Positions 1 to 7,191 of a stretch of 45,274 nucleotides of DNA are shown here, piece after piece (position 1 is the stretch's first letter; the number at the start of each line of letters is the position of its first letter). The DNA comes from Amycolatopsis taiwanensis DSM 45107 (GTDB lineage Bacteria > Actinomycetota > Actinomycetes > Mycobacteriales > Pseudonocardiaceae), in assembly GCF_000519205.1 (NCBI RefSeq), contig NZ_JAFB01000053.1, positions 1 through 45,274 on the forward strand. The letters are read 5' to 3'. The notes beneath the pieces were generated by a model. The model was not told where the DNA came from, ran no database searches, and saw only the letters and a program-made list of their open reading frames with translations. A program made the translations under genes and the position numbers.

Positions 1-2
1 AC

Positions 3-167
3 TGGAAGTGGATCAAGCAACGCTACCGCAGAAACAACAAGTGGTGTTCAGCACCGAACGGAGTGACACTCTTCGATCCCATATCGATGAAAATCGAACG
101 CCACACCTGGCGCGGGAGCAAGATCGCCAACCCGTGGACCCACGCACTCCGAAACACCATCGCCTGA
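3..167 (+). CDS. Group II intron reverse transcriptase/maturase, C-terminal fragment
   Basis: This open frame enters from the left edge and stops at TGA 165-167, giving the last 54 residues of a longer protein. The tail is basic and aromatic, with the pattern W-K-W-x-K-x-R-Y-R, then LFDPISMKIERH, then W-R-G-x-K-x-A-N-P-W. This matches the end of group II maturases, where an IxRH..vxGxAxPxD block closes the X/D region. The stop lies 12 bases before domain V, as expected for an ORF in the domain IV loop. The family call rests on position relative to domain V and on this tail pattern, because the catalytic reverse transcriptase motifs are outside the window. Confidence 0.7.
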   Translation, partial: WKWIKQRYRRNNKWCSAPNGVTLFDPISMKIERHTWRGSKIANPWTHALRNTIA

Positions 168-179
168 CCGACTCGTGGA

Positions 180-271
180 GAGCCGGATGCCGGGAAACTG
201 GCACGTCCGGTTCGGCGGAGCGGCACGGGGAAACGACCCGGCGAAAACCGGGAACCGCGCCCCGTGCCGAC
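180..271 (+). ncRNA. Group II intron ribozyme domains V and VI
   Basis: Bases 180-213 form the 34-nt domain V hairpin. It begins GAGCC with the AGC catalytic triad, has a GAAA tetraloop (195-198) closed by a GC-rich stem, and ends GGTTC. Bases 221-230 (CGGCACGGGG) pair perfectly with 260-269 (CCCCGTGCCG), enclosing a second small hairpin (CCCGG/CCGGG, about 237-252), which fits domain VI. The branch-point adenosine would lie in the unpaired A-rich part of the 3' side. Confidence 0.85.
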
Positions 272-454
272 TCCAACGACGTCGATGGCTGGAACTTCCA
301 CTACAACGGAACCACCAACGAGCTGACCGTAACGACCCCGACCGGACGCCTGCACACCACCCAGCCCGAGACCATCGTCAAACCCACCGTCGAAAAATCT
401 GGCAGGTCCACAAAGGACGATCCACACGACGGCACCCAGGAGCCGCCCTTCTAA
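272..454 (+). pseudogene. Exon 3' of the intron: C-terminal piece of a DUF222/13E12-like HNH protein
   Basis: After the intron an open frame continues to TAA at 452-454 and encodes about 60 residues. It contains a D-G-W-x-F core followed by a TVTTPTGRLHTTQPE stretch. That W...TPTGR..T..P signature is, from memory, typical of the C-terminal end of actinobacterial DUF222/13E12-repeat HNH endonuclease-like proteins. The frame stays open back through the intron to position 8, but that upstream part reads ribozyme sequence and is not taken as coding. The 5' exon lies outside the window. The gene is interrupted by the intron, and expression would require splicing. Confidence 0.45.
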
Positions 455-664
455 ATTCAAGAACTCCTAACCTAAAGATCTTGAAACGGGTCTATAGCGG
501 CAACGGTGTTCCAGTGTTGTCGGTCAGTAGGCCGGCCAGCGGTCGCCGAAGGCGGCCCAAAACAGGCCCGAGCCCGGTCGAGGAGTGCCCGAACTGGCTC
601 GAAACACCATCTGATCAACAACTTATGCCGCTGACCCAGTCGGAACGCGCACCCGGCCCGTCCA
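455..664. other. Non-coding interval
   Basis: No frame here shows a recognisable protein or consistent third-position GC. It separates the intron-interrupted exon from a decayed transporter fragment and looks like degraded sequence. Confidence 0.5.
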
Positions 665-883
665 GTGAACGTGCCCATCGGCGCGGTGACGCTCGCGCTC
701 GGCACCGTTTCGCTGTTCCTGGCCGCCCGGCTGACCGCCCGGTTCGGGGTCCGCAAGGTGCTGCTCACCGGCATGTTCGCGCTGGGCACCGGACTGGCGC
801 TGCTCAGCCGCGCGCCGCCCCTTCGCCCGGCGCGGTCCCTCGAGCCGAACGGAGCCGAGTCCACTGCCGAACCGGTGGCCTGA
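665..883 (+). pseudogene. Decayed MFS (DHA2-type) transporter fragment
   Basis: About 50 residues resemble drug:H+ antiporter transporters. An NVPIG motif, normal after a mid-protein helix, is joined directly to a later block (ARLTARFGVRKVLLTGMFALGTG) that belongs near helix 10. The two are usually more than 100 residues apart, so an internal deletion is inferred. The C-terminal 20 residues no longer resemble the family and both ends are missing. A 72-residue MFS protein would not be functional. A GC-rich hairpin follows at 902-929. Confidence 0.6.
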
Positions 884-901
884 CGAACCGACGCTCGCGA
901 C

Positions 902-929
902 CGCCCGCCGGGTGCGCTCCCGGCGGGCG
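902..929. terminator. GC-rich hairpin after the MFS fragment
   Basis: CGCCCGCCGGG (902-912) and CCCGGCGGGCG (919-929) form a perfect 11-bp stem with a 6-nt loop. There is no T tract, as is common in actinobacteria. It sits between the plus-strand fragment and the converging lysR gene. Confidence 0.6.
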
Positions 930-1010
930 TCGCCTTGCCGCAACGTCGGAAATCCCAACATGTCCACAAAGGACGAGCACGGGGAGCGTGCTACCGCAGC
1001 TACGCAAGGG

Positions 1011-1916
1011 TCAGGACTCTGCACCCGGACGGGCCGAAGTGAACGTCTCCGCGAAGGCCCGGGCACGCGAGGGCCCGTGGATTCGGCGCCACACCAGGCC
1101 CAGGAACGAGTCCGGCAACCCTTCGACCGGGACGAAGACGATCGAGCGGCGGCGGTCGTGGTACTCGGCCGTCGAGCGGCACAGCAGCATCGCCCCACGA
1201 TCGGCGGCCGTCAGGCTGAGGCCCTCCTGCAAGGTCTTGACGACCGGGCCCGCCGGGATCGGCACCCCGCCGGGAGTGTGGCTCGGCGCCTGGGCACGGC
1301 GCCAGTAGGTGGGGGCCACGTCGTGGACTCCGATCAGCGGTGTGCCGGCGAGGTCTTCCGCCGTCACGGAGGCGCGGGACGCGAACGGGTGGCGGGCCGA
1401 TACCGCCAGGGTCAGCGGCTGCCGCGAGAACACCGGGCCGAGCACCAGATCCTGTTCCTCCACCGGGAGCAGCACCACGGCCGCGTCGACCTCCCGACGG
1501 CGGATCGGGCCGAAAGGGTCCGCGAGCGGGATCTCGACGATCTCGACGGTGCAGCCGGGATGCCGCTGCTCGAAGAGAGCGATGGCGCCGGTGAGGTAGT
1601 CGTGGGCAGTGCACTGGAAGCCGACCCGCAGGACGCCGCCGATGCCGCGTGCGGCGTCCTGGGCGGCCTCCACGGTGGCGCTCAACCGGTCGTACGCGGG
1701 ACGCAGTCCGGCCAGAAACCGCTCACCGAGCGGGGTGAGCGACACCCGGCGGCTGGTGCGGGCCACGAGGGGCGCACCGATCCGGTGCTCCAGGGAGCGC
1801 AGCAGCTGGCTGACCCTGCTCTGGGAAACGTACAGCCGCTCGCCCGCCCGGCCGAAGTGCAGTTCCTCCGCAAGCACGAGGAATGCCTCCAGTTCCCGTA
1901 TCTCCAAGCCGCCCAT
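1011..1916 (-). CDS. LysR-family transcriptional regulator
   Basis: This 301-residue protein has the LysR layout. An N-terminal winged helix-turn-helix (residues about 5-64: LEAFLVLAEELHFGRAGERL, then SQSRVSQLLRSLE, then LTPLGE) is followed by a periplasmic-binding-protein-like effector domain (about 90-295). Length is normal. It diverges from an MFS exporter that starts 97 bp away, the classic arrangement in which the regulator controls both itself and its neighbour. The ATG at 1916 fits the family N-terminus; an upstream in-frame extension would lengthen the protein into the intergenic region and is not supported. The effector is unknown. Confidence 0.9.
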   Translation of the reverse strand: MGGLEIRELEAFLVLAEELHFGRAGERLYVSQSRVSQLLRSLEHRIGAPLVARTSRRVSLTPLGERFLAGLRPAYDRLSATVEAAQDAARGIGGVLRVGFQCTAHDYLTGAIALFEQRHPGCTVEIVEIPLADPFGPIRRREVDAAVVLLPVEEQDLVLGPVFSRQPLTLAVSARHPFASRASVTAEDLAGTPLIGVHDVAPTYWRRAQAPSHTPGGVPIPAGPVVKTLQEGLSLTAADRGAMLLCRSTAEYHDRRRSIVFVPVEGLPDSFLGLVWRRIHGPSRARAFAETFTSARPGAES

Positions 1917-2013
1917 GCTTCTCCTTCCGGCGCCGGGATCAAGTAGCCCAGCTCATTGAAGGATGAGGGATTCGCTGTTGTTCCCGTAAGTCAAGATCGG
2001 TTGCCTGAAAGGC

Positions 2014-3225
2014 ATGGCACAGACTGAGGAAGTCACGGCGGCGGAGGCCGGACGGCCGCCGGAAAGTCCGCCCGGGAAGGGCTGGCCGGGGGTGGCCGCG
2101 GTCGCGGGGGCGACCTTCACCGTGGTCACGTCCGAGATGCTGCCGGTGGGGCTGCTGACCCCAATCGGCGACACGCTGCGGGTGACGGAGGGGACGGCGG
2201 GGTTGACCCTGACCATCACCGGCCTGGTCGCGGCGGTGTCGGCGCCGCTGCTGACGCTCGCGCTGGGCAGGTTCGACCGGCGGGTCGTGCTGTGCGCACT
2301 GATGGCGGTGCTGGCGTTCGGGAACCTGCTCGCGGCCTGGTCACCGGAGTTCGGCGTGCTGGTGACGGCGCGGGTCCTCGTCGGTGTCGGCATGGGCGGC
2401 GTGTGGGCGATCGCGGCGGGCCTCGCGGTCCGGCTGGTGCCTCCCAGGTCGGTGACACCGGCCACCTCGTTGATCTTCAGCGGGGTCGCGGTGGCGTCCG
2501 TGCTGGGCGTCCCGGCTGGTACGTACCTCGGTGAACTGACCGGCTGGCGTGCGGCGTTCGCCTCGGCGGGCGGCTTGGCACTGGTGGTCCTGGTGGCGCT
2601 GGCCGTGCTGCTGCCGCGACTGCCCGCCGAGCAGGAGGTGCGGCTGGGCGGTGTGCTGGGGCTGCTGCGGGAGCCGCGGGTGGCTACCGGCCTCGTGGTG
2701 GTGGCGCTGCTGGTCACCGGGCACTTCGCGGCGTACACCTACGTACGGCCGGTGCTGGAGGAGGTGTCGGGGGCGAGCGCCGCACAGATCGGCACGCTGC
2801 TGCTGGTATACGGCGTGGCCGGGGTCGTCGGCAACTTCGTGTCGGGCGCCGGAGCGAGCCGTTCGCCGCGCGCGACGCTGTTGGTGATCTGCGCGGTGCT
2901 CGCGGCGACAGTGACGCTGACGCCGATGCTGGGCGGTTCGGTGCTGACGGCCGCGGCGCTGCTCGTGGTGTGGGGCCTGTCGTATGGCGGGGTATCGGTG
3001 ACCACACAGACATGGCTGCTGGCGTCGGCGCCGCAGGCACGCGAAGGGGCGGCGGCCCTGCTCGTCGGTGTCTTCAACGGCGCGATAGCGCTGGGCGCCC
3101 TGTGCGGCGGACTCGCGGCGGACGGGGCCGGGGTGACCACCGTGATGTGGCTGGGCGGTGCGCTCGCCGTGGGTGCGCTGCTGGCGGTCGGCCTCGGCCG
3201 AGCCCCGGCGACGGGGCGGCTCTGA
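2014..3225 (+). CDS. MFS transporter, AraJ/DHA1-type
   Basis: This 403-residue membrane protein has about 12 hydrophobic segments and a polar N-terminal tail of about 25 residues. It shows DHA1-like features: SEMLPVGLLTPI in helix 1, a G-R-F-D-R-R cytoplasmic loop after helix 2, and the G-x-x-x-G-V-P-A-G block in helix 5. Such proteins export sugars or small toxic compounds using the proton gradient. A short SD (AAAGG) lies 5 nt before the ATG. The gene is divergent from the LysR regulator, which probably controls it. It ends 10 bp from the converging tetR gene. The substrate cannot be told from sequence. Confidence 0.88.
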   Translation: MAQTEEVTAAEAGRPPESPPGKGWPGVAAVAGATFTVVTSEMLPVGLLTPIGDTLRVTEGTAGLTLTITGLVAAVSAPLLTLALGRFDRRVVLCALMAVLAFGNLLAAWSPEFGVLVTARVLVGVGMGGVWAIAAGLAVRLVPPRSVTPATSLIFSGVAVASVLGVPAGTYLGELTGWRAAFASAGGLALVVLVALAVLLPRLPAEQEVRLGGVLGLLREPRVATGLVVVALLVTGHFAAYTYVRPVLEEVSGASAAQIGTLLLVYGVAGVVGNFVSGAGASRSPRATLLVICAVLAATVTLTPMLGGSVLTAAALLVVWGLSYGGVSVTTQTWLLASAPQAREGAAALLVGVFNGAIALGALCGGLAADGAGVTTVMWLGGALAVGALLAVGLGRAPATGRL

Positions 3226-3235
3226 ACTCGCAGGC

Positions 3236-3808
3236 TCACCTGTCGAGCAGGGTGCGCGCCATGGCTTGGACCGCTTCGGCGAAGGACTTGCCCTCGCGCT
3301 GCATGTGGCGGATCAGGTCCGCATCGAAGGTCGCCAGGATCGCGTGACTCAGGAAGTCCGCGTCGACGTCCGGGCGTTCCGCAGTGATCAGGTTCGCGAT
3401 GTGCCGGGCCCAGAACCGGTAGCTCGGGTCTTCGTGCTTGTGGTCCGCACAGGCCACTTCGTGGGCCGAGAGCAGCGCGGCGTTCTGTTCACCGATGCCG
3501 GCCAGTTCGTGCAGAAACGCCATCAGCCGCTCGCGTGGCGGCGCTCCCGGGCCGAGCGGTGGCGGGCCGCCGGTGACGTTCTCGCGCAGTGTTCGGGAGC
3601 GTTCCTCCAGGAGTTCCCTGATCAGGCCCGCGCGGCTGCCGAAGCGGCGGAACACCGTGCCCTTGCCGACCCCGGCTGCCGCCGCGACCGCGTCGAGCGA
3701 GACGTGGTCGCCGCCGCGCTCCACCAGCAGTCGCTCGGTCGCTTGCAGCACCGCTTGTCGGTTGCGCGCCGCGTCGGCTCGCTCCTGCTTCGGCACATCC
3801 ACTCCCAA
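3236..3808 (-). CDS. TetR-family repressor
   Basis: This 190-residue protein has an N-terminal TetR DNA-binding domain at about residues 12-60, with RNRQAVLQATERLLVERG, then LDAVAAAAGVGKGTVFRRFGS as the helix-turn-helix. A helical ligand-binding domain follows. It diverges from a zinc-free quinone oxidoreductase gene, with two palindromic operators in the 77-bp gap (3813-3827 and 3850-3866). It most likely represses both genes and is released by a quinone-like or electrophilic ligand; this is inference from context. A damaged relative of its N-terminal region lies at 5375-5470. Confidence 0.9.
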   Translation of the reverse strand: MGVDVPKQERADAARNRQAVLQATERLLVERGGDHVSLDAVAAAAGVGKGTVFRRFGSRAGLIRELLEERSRTLRENVTGGPPPLGPGAPPRERLMAFLHELAGIGEQNAALLSAHEVACADHKHEDPSYRFWARHIANLITAERPDVDADFLSHAILATFDADLIRHMQREGKSFAEAVQAMARTLLDR

Positions 3809-3812
3809 GAAC

Positions 3813-3866
3813 CGGACCGCCAGTCCGCTCTATGCTACCTTGAGACCAAGCGGACTGTCGGTCCGC
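3813..3866. promoter_or_regulatory. Twin TetR operators in the divergent promoter
   Basis: Two palindromes lie between the tetR start and the oxidoreductase start: CGGAC-N5-GTCCG (3813-3827) and GCGGAC-N5-GTCCGC (3850-3866). They share the same half-site and are also inverted copies of one another (CGGACYG.CAGTCCGCT), which is typical of TetR binding sites. TATGCT (3831-3836) between them could be the -10 of the rightward promoter, so binding would block both directions. Confidence 0.75.
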
Positions 3867-3885
3867 ATAACCTCAGGAGGAGAAC

Positions 3886-4776
3886 ATGCGAGCACTGGTC
3901 GTCGACCTCGAAGCGCCGAGGAAGCTGCGGATCGGCAATGTCCCGGAACCCGTCCCTGGGCCTGGCCAGGTGCTACTCGACGTGCACCACATTTCGCTCA
4001 ACCACGGCGAAATCGCCTTCGCCGCGATGAGAGCGCCCGGCACCGTGCACGGTTACGACGCCGCGGGCGTCGTGATGCGGTCGGCCGAGGGGAGCCCGCC
4101 GGCCGGGGCGCGCGTGATCGCCTTCGGTGAGGGAGCCTGGGCGGAGCGGATGGCGGTCAACGCGGACGCCGTCGCCGAGGTGCCGGACCCGGTCGACCTC
4201 GCCGACGCCGCGGCGGTACCGATGGCCGGGCTGACCGCTCTGCGCGCGCTGCGGACCGCGCCGCTGCTCGGCAAGCGCGTGCTGATAACCGGTGCGTCGG
4301 GCGGGGTCGGGCGTTTCGCCGTGCAGCTCGCGCGGCTCGGCGGCGCGCATGTCATCGCGCAGGCGAACCGCCAGGATGGCTTGACGGAGCTGGGTGCACA
4401 CGAGGTGACGTCCGAACTGGGCGAGCTAGGGCCGGTCGACCTGGTACTGGACAACGTCGGCGGGAAGATGCTCGTCGAGGCCTGGAAGCTGGTGAAGCCG
4501 GGCGGCAGCGTGCAGAACATCGGCTGGACCTCCGGCGAACCGGCGGTCTTCGAGCCGTACTCGCTCTTCGCGGTCGGACCATCGAAGTCGTTGAACACCT
4601 TCGGCGACGTCCACGCACCCGCGGAAGACCTGTCCACTTTGGCCGGTCTGGTGTCGTCCGGGCAGCTTTCCCCCGAGGTCGGCTGGCGCGGCTCGTGGGA
4701 ACGCCTCGACGAGGCCGCCGAAGCCTTGCTTCAGCGCCGCGTGCCCGGCAAGGCCGTCTTGACCGTGCGGGAGTGA
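3886..4776 (+). CDS. Zinc-free medium-chain oxidoreductase (quinone reductase-like)
   Basis: This 296-residue protein belongs to the MDR superfamily. It has a GroES-like N-terminal domain (residues 1-115, PEPVPGPGQVLLDVHHISLNHGE) and a Rossmann NADP-binding domain with GASGGVGRFAVQLARLGGA at about 139-157. The catalytic and structural zinc cysteines of alcohol dehydrogenases are absent, pointing to the quinone oxidoreductase branch. A strong SD (AGGAGGAG) lies 6 nt before the ATG. It is divergent from the TetR repressor with paired operators between, so it is probably induced by its substrate or a toxic electrophile. It is slightly short for the family (usually 310-330). Confidence 0.87.
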   Translation: MRALVVDLEAPRKLRIGNVPEPVPGPGQVLLDVHHISLNHGEIAFAAMRAPGTVHGYDAAGVVMRSAEGSPPAGARVIAFGEGAWAERMAVNADAVAEVPDPVDLADAAAVPMAGLTALRALRTAPLLGKRVLITGASGGVGRFAVQLARLGGAHVIAQANRQDGLTELGAHEVTSELGELGPVDLVLDNVGGKMLVEAWKLVKPGGSVQNIGWTSGEPAVFEPYSLFAVGPSKSLNTFGDVHAPAEDLSTLAGLVSSGQLSPEVGWRGSWERLDEAAEALLQRRVPGKAVLTVRE

Positions 4777-4886
4777 TACGCACCCCGCTTTGATCTCCCT
4801 CGCGGGCGGGAGCAACATTCGCGGGCGGCAAGCTTGTCGAACGGCTCGAGCCCCGCAACGGCCCAAGAACGAAGGAAGACACCCCG

Positions 4887-5324
4887 ATGAATATGTTGCC
4901 TGCGACCGAAGCCATGTTGGTGCTTCGTACCGACTTCTCGGATCAGGACGCATGGGAAGCCGTTCGCGCGGCGATCGGGGAGCCCGATGAGGACGGCTTC
5001 CTTGAAGACTACGACCACTTGGTGGAGTTTCTCGGCGATGCGTCCTACCGAGACGTTTCCCTGGAGCAGATCCTCGCGCTCATCCCGGACGGCTACCGGC
5101 ACCCGATCCTCGTCGTGGTCGACAAGACCACGATCACCTCGGTGGAAATGCCGGTTGTGCTCGTCGACCTGAATGAACTGAACGAGGAATACGGCCGGAC
5201 GTTCCGCGCTCTTCCGGGCGAGCTTCCGTTGATCGAAGTCAATCTCTCTATCGGCAACATGGACTTCTTCGAGTTCGCCGACTCTGCGGACGATGACGGT
5301 GTTTTCCGAGGCTTCTCCGATTGA
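4887..5324 (+). CDS. DUF6924-like acidic cytoplasmic protein
   Basis: This 145-residue, strongly acidic protein has no signal or membrane segment. It opens with LVLRTDFSDQDAWEAVRAAI and continues with a DYDHLVEFLGDASYRDVSLEQILALIPDGY region. From memory these match the actinobacterial DUF6924 family, whose role is unknown. It follows the oxidoreductase by 110 bp, with a GAAGGAAG-type SD upstream, and may be a separate unit. Third-position GC is somewhat lower than in its neighbours (for example ATGAATATGTTG at the start). Confidence 0.7.
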   Translation: MNMLPATEAMLVLRTDFSDQDAWEAVRAAIGEPDEDGFLEDYDHLVEFLGDASYRDVSLEQILALIPDGYRHPILVVVDKTTITSVEMPVVLVDLNELNEEYGRTFRALPGELPLIEVNLSIGNMDFFEFADSADDDGVFRGFSD

Positions 5325-5374
5325 GCAACACCAACGCGGCAGCTACCAACCGTGCACCGCATCTGCGGGTTACC

Positions 5375-5470
5375 TGCCCTTGCCGACCCGGCTTCGCCGC
5401 GCTCCGCCCGGCGGCGGCTTGCAGCACCGCTTGGCGGTTGCGCACCGCATCGGCCGAGAAGCAGCTCTCT
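5375..5470 (-). pseudogene. Remnant of a TetR N-terminal domain
   Basis: Read on the minus strand, this stretch encodes SADAVRNRQAVLQAA, nearly the same as RADAARNRQAVLQAT in the TetR at 3236-3808. It then jumps to sequence matching the helix-turn-helix codons of that gene: TGCCCTTGCCGACCCGGCT (plus strand, about 5381-5399) against the same word with one extra C near 3658. A deletion of about 40-50 bp plus a one-base loss therefore separates it from an intact gene. Nothing further of the TetR survives before the DUF6924 stop. Confidence 0.6.
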
Positions 5471-5494
5471 GTCCGCGATCGGCCCGGGCGTGGG

Positions 5495-5737
5495 TCAGGG
5501 GGCCGGGGTGGCCGCCCGGCGCCGAGCGCGGAGACCGCGCCAGCCCAGCACACCGATGATCGTGCCGAGCACGAAGGACACGATCGTCAGGAGCAGGTGG
5601 ACAACGAAGAACGAAGTGGCCGAGCCGTCAGGCGCCCAGGACTGGCTGCTCGCCCACAGGTTGCGCGCGAAGGTGATCCAGATGACCCACGACCACACGC
5701 CGAAGAGCAGCAGAAACAGCGAAACTCGTCGAGACAT
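5495..5737 (-). CDS. SCO4848-family small membrane protein
   Basis: This protein of about 80 residues has two transmembrane helices. It opens MSRRVSLFLLLFGVWSWVIW, and the second helix (LLLTIVSFVLGTIIGVLGWRG) is followed by an R-R-x-R-R-R tail. The FGVWSWVIW.TF..NLW pattern matches, from memory, the conserved actinobacterial SCO4848 membrane family, which has no known function. An in-frame TTG lies six codons upstream (5755), but the ATG at 5737 gives the family N-terminus. Confidence 0.8.
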   Translation of the reverse strand: MSRRVSLFLLLFGVWSWVIWITFARNLWASSQSWAPDGSATSFFVVHLLLTIVSFVLGTIIGVLGWRGLRARRRAATPAP

Positions 5738-5869
5738 ACTTCGGATGCTATGCAATGGCCGAGACCGGCACTCGCGCTAACCCACCCGGGTGGTGCGGGC
5801 CGGGACTATCCCCCGATCGATTCGATCTCTTCACCCGGTAGATAACCCGAGGTGGACTAACCTTTCTCG

Positions 5870-7081
5870 GTGCTTCGTTCCCGTTTCCCCCTGGTGCTCG
5901 TCCTGGCCCTGCTCTCCGGTCTCGCCGTGGTCACCGCGCCGGCCGCGTCGGCCCAGGGCGCCTGCCCGGACCATCAGGCCCCGCCCCCGCCGGTCGACAC
6001 CTCGGAAAGACCCCCGCCCGGCCAGGCCGAGCCGGCGCCGCTGCCGATGCCCGCCGAGCCCGTCGGTGGCGCCCGGATGGGCGAGTGCGGGATGGTCTTC
6101 CCGGCCGGCGCCGCCACGCCGCCGGAGACCACCGCGGCCTCCTGGGTGGTCCAGGACCTCGACACCGGCGCCGTGGTGGCGGCGAAGAACCCGCACGCGC
6201 GGGAACGGCCCGCGTCGCTGATCAAGACGCTGCTCGCGCTGGTCGTGCTCAAGGACCTCGACCAGGACCAGGTGATCGTCCCGACGGAGGAGGACGCGAC
6301 CCAGGAGTGCACCTGTGTCGGCATCGTCGCGGGCGGGAGCTACACGGTGGACCAGTTGCTGCACGGCCTGCTGATGCACTCCGGCAACGACGTCGCACAC
6401 GCCTTCGCCACCGCGTTGGGCGGTGTGCCCGCCACCGTGCAGAAGATGAACGACCTGGCCGCGTCCCTCGGCGCCACCGACACCCGCGCCGCCACCCCGT
6501 CGGGTCTCGACGGTCCCGGCATGTCCACCTCGGCCTACGACCTCAGCCTGATATTCCACCAGGCCATGCGCCACCCGGAGTTCGCCGCCGCCGTCTCCAC
6601 GAAGTCCTTCCAGTTCCCGGACGAACCGGGCAAGCCCGCGTTCTCGATCGTCAACGACAACAAGCTCCTCGGCGGCTACCCGGGATTCCTGGGCGGCAAG
6701 ACCGGGTTCACCGACGACGCCCGCCACACCTACGTGGGCGGCGCGGAGCGGGACGGCAGGCGGTTGGCCGTGGTGATGATGCGCGCCGAGCAGCGCCCCA
6801 CGATGGTCGTGACCCAGGCCGCCGAACTGCTCGACTACGGCTTCACGCTGGAGAAGGCGGGCGCCCAGCCGGTCGGCCGGCTCGTCGAACCGGCGAACCC
6901 CGCGGAAAAGGCGGCGGGTGCGCCGGAGCAGGCCGCGAAGGCGGGTGCCACGGCCAAAATCCCGGCCCGGGACCCGTTCGGCCTCCTCGGCTGGATGGTC
7001 ACGCTCGCCGTCGCGCTGTTGATCGTGACGGGCTTCGTCATCGCGTACCAGCGGCGCCGGAAAACCGACTCGCCGTCGTAG
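5870..7081 (+). CDS. dacA: D-alanyl-D-alanine carboxypeptidase (S11, PBP5-type)
   Basis: This 403-residue secreted, membrane-anchored enzyme trims the terminal D-Ala from peptidoglycan pentapeptides. It has an N-terminal signal peptide (residues 1-28, ending APAASA), a Pro-rich linker, and the S11 catalytic domain with all three penicillin-binding motifs: S116-L-I-K119 (nucleophile and general base), S171-G-N173 and K278-T-G280. A C-terminal transmembrane helix (about 370-392) ends in a basic RRRK tail. The start is GTG at 5870. Lack of a long C-terminal PBP5 beta domain is normal for actinobacterial members. Confidence 0.93.
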   Translation: MLRSRFPLVLVLALLSGLAVVTAPAASAQGACPDHQAPPPPVDTSERPPPGQAEPAPLPMPAEPVGGARMGECGMVFPAGAATPPETTAASWVVQDLDTGAVVAAKNPHARERPASLIKTLLALVVLKDLDQDQVIVPTEEDATQECTCVGIVAGGSYTVDQLLHGLLMHSGNDVAHAFATALGGVPATVQKMNDLAASLGATDTRAATPSGLDGPGMSTSAYDLSLIFHQAMRHPEFAAAVSTKSFQFPDEPGKPAFSIVNDNKLLGGYPGFLGGKTGFTDDARHTYVGGAERDGRRLAVVMMRAEQRPTMVVTQAAELLDYGFTLEKAGAQPVGRLVEPANPAEKAAGAPEQAAKAGATAKIPARDPFGLLGWMVTLAVALLIVTGFVIAYQRRRKTDSPS

Positions 7082-7112
7082 GCGGCTGGTGACCTGAGCG
7101 GCTAGGGCGTAG

Positions 7113-7131
7113 GTCCCCGGCCCCGGGGGAC
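7113..7131. terminator. Hairpin between converging dacA and yihY-like genes
   Basis: GTCCCCGG (7113-7120) and CCGGGGGAC (7123-7131) form a short GC stem between two converging genes. It could end transcription from either side. The loop is very short. Confidence 0.45.
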
Positions 7132-7191
7132 GAATGCCCGGCGTTGACCGGCACGGAGGACACCTCCCCGAGGATGACCGCAGGTCGCGGG

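Larger units (their letters stand above)
1..271 (+). mobile_element. 3' end of a group II intron
   Basis: The window opens inside a group II intron. In order it shows the end of an intron-encoded maturase reading frame, a canonical 34-nt domain V hairpin (180-213) and a domain VI-like stem (about 221-269), ending near a CCGAC that gives the usual AY 3' terminus at about 271. The order maturase, DV, DVI, 3' exon is the established architecture of bacterial retro-elements of this class. The 5' part (domains I-III and most of the ORF) lies outside the window, so mobility cannot be judged. The exact 3' splice boundary is inferred. Confidence 0.8.

Noticed and set aside
8..454. 148-codon open frame crossing the intron and exon
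   Set aside because: Positions 8-271 read the maturase region in the wrong frame and then the ribozyme; only the part after about 272 resembles a protein.
175..1308. 377-codon plus-strand open frame
   Set aside because: It starts in domain V, crosses dead sequence and runs antisense through the lysR gene; Arg/Pro-rich low-complexity translation typical of a GC-rich shadow frame.
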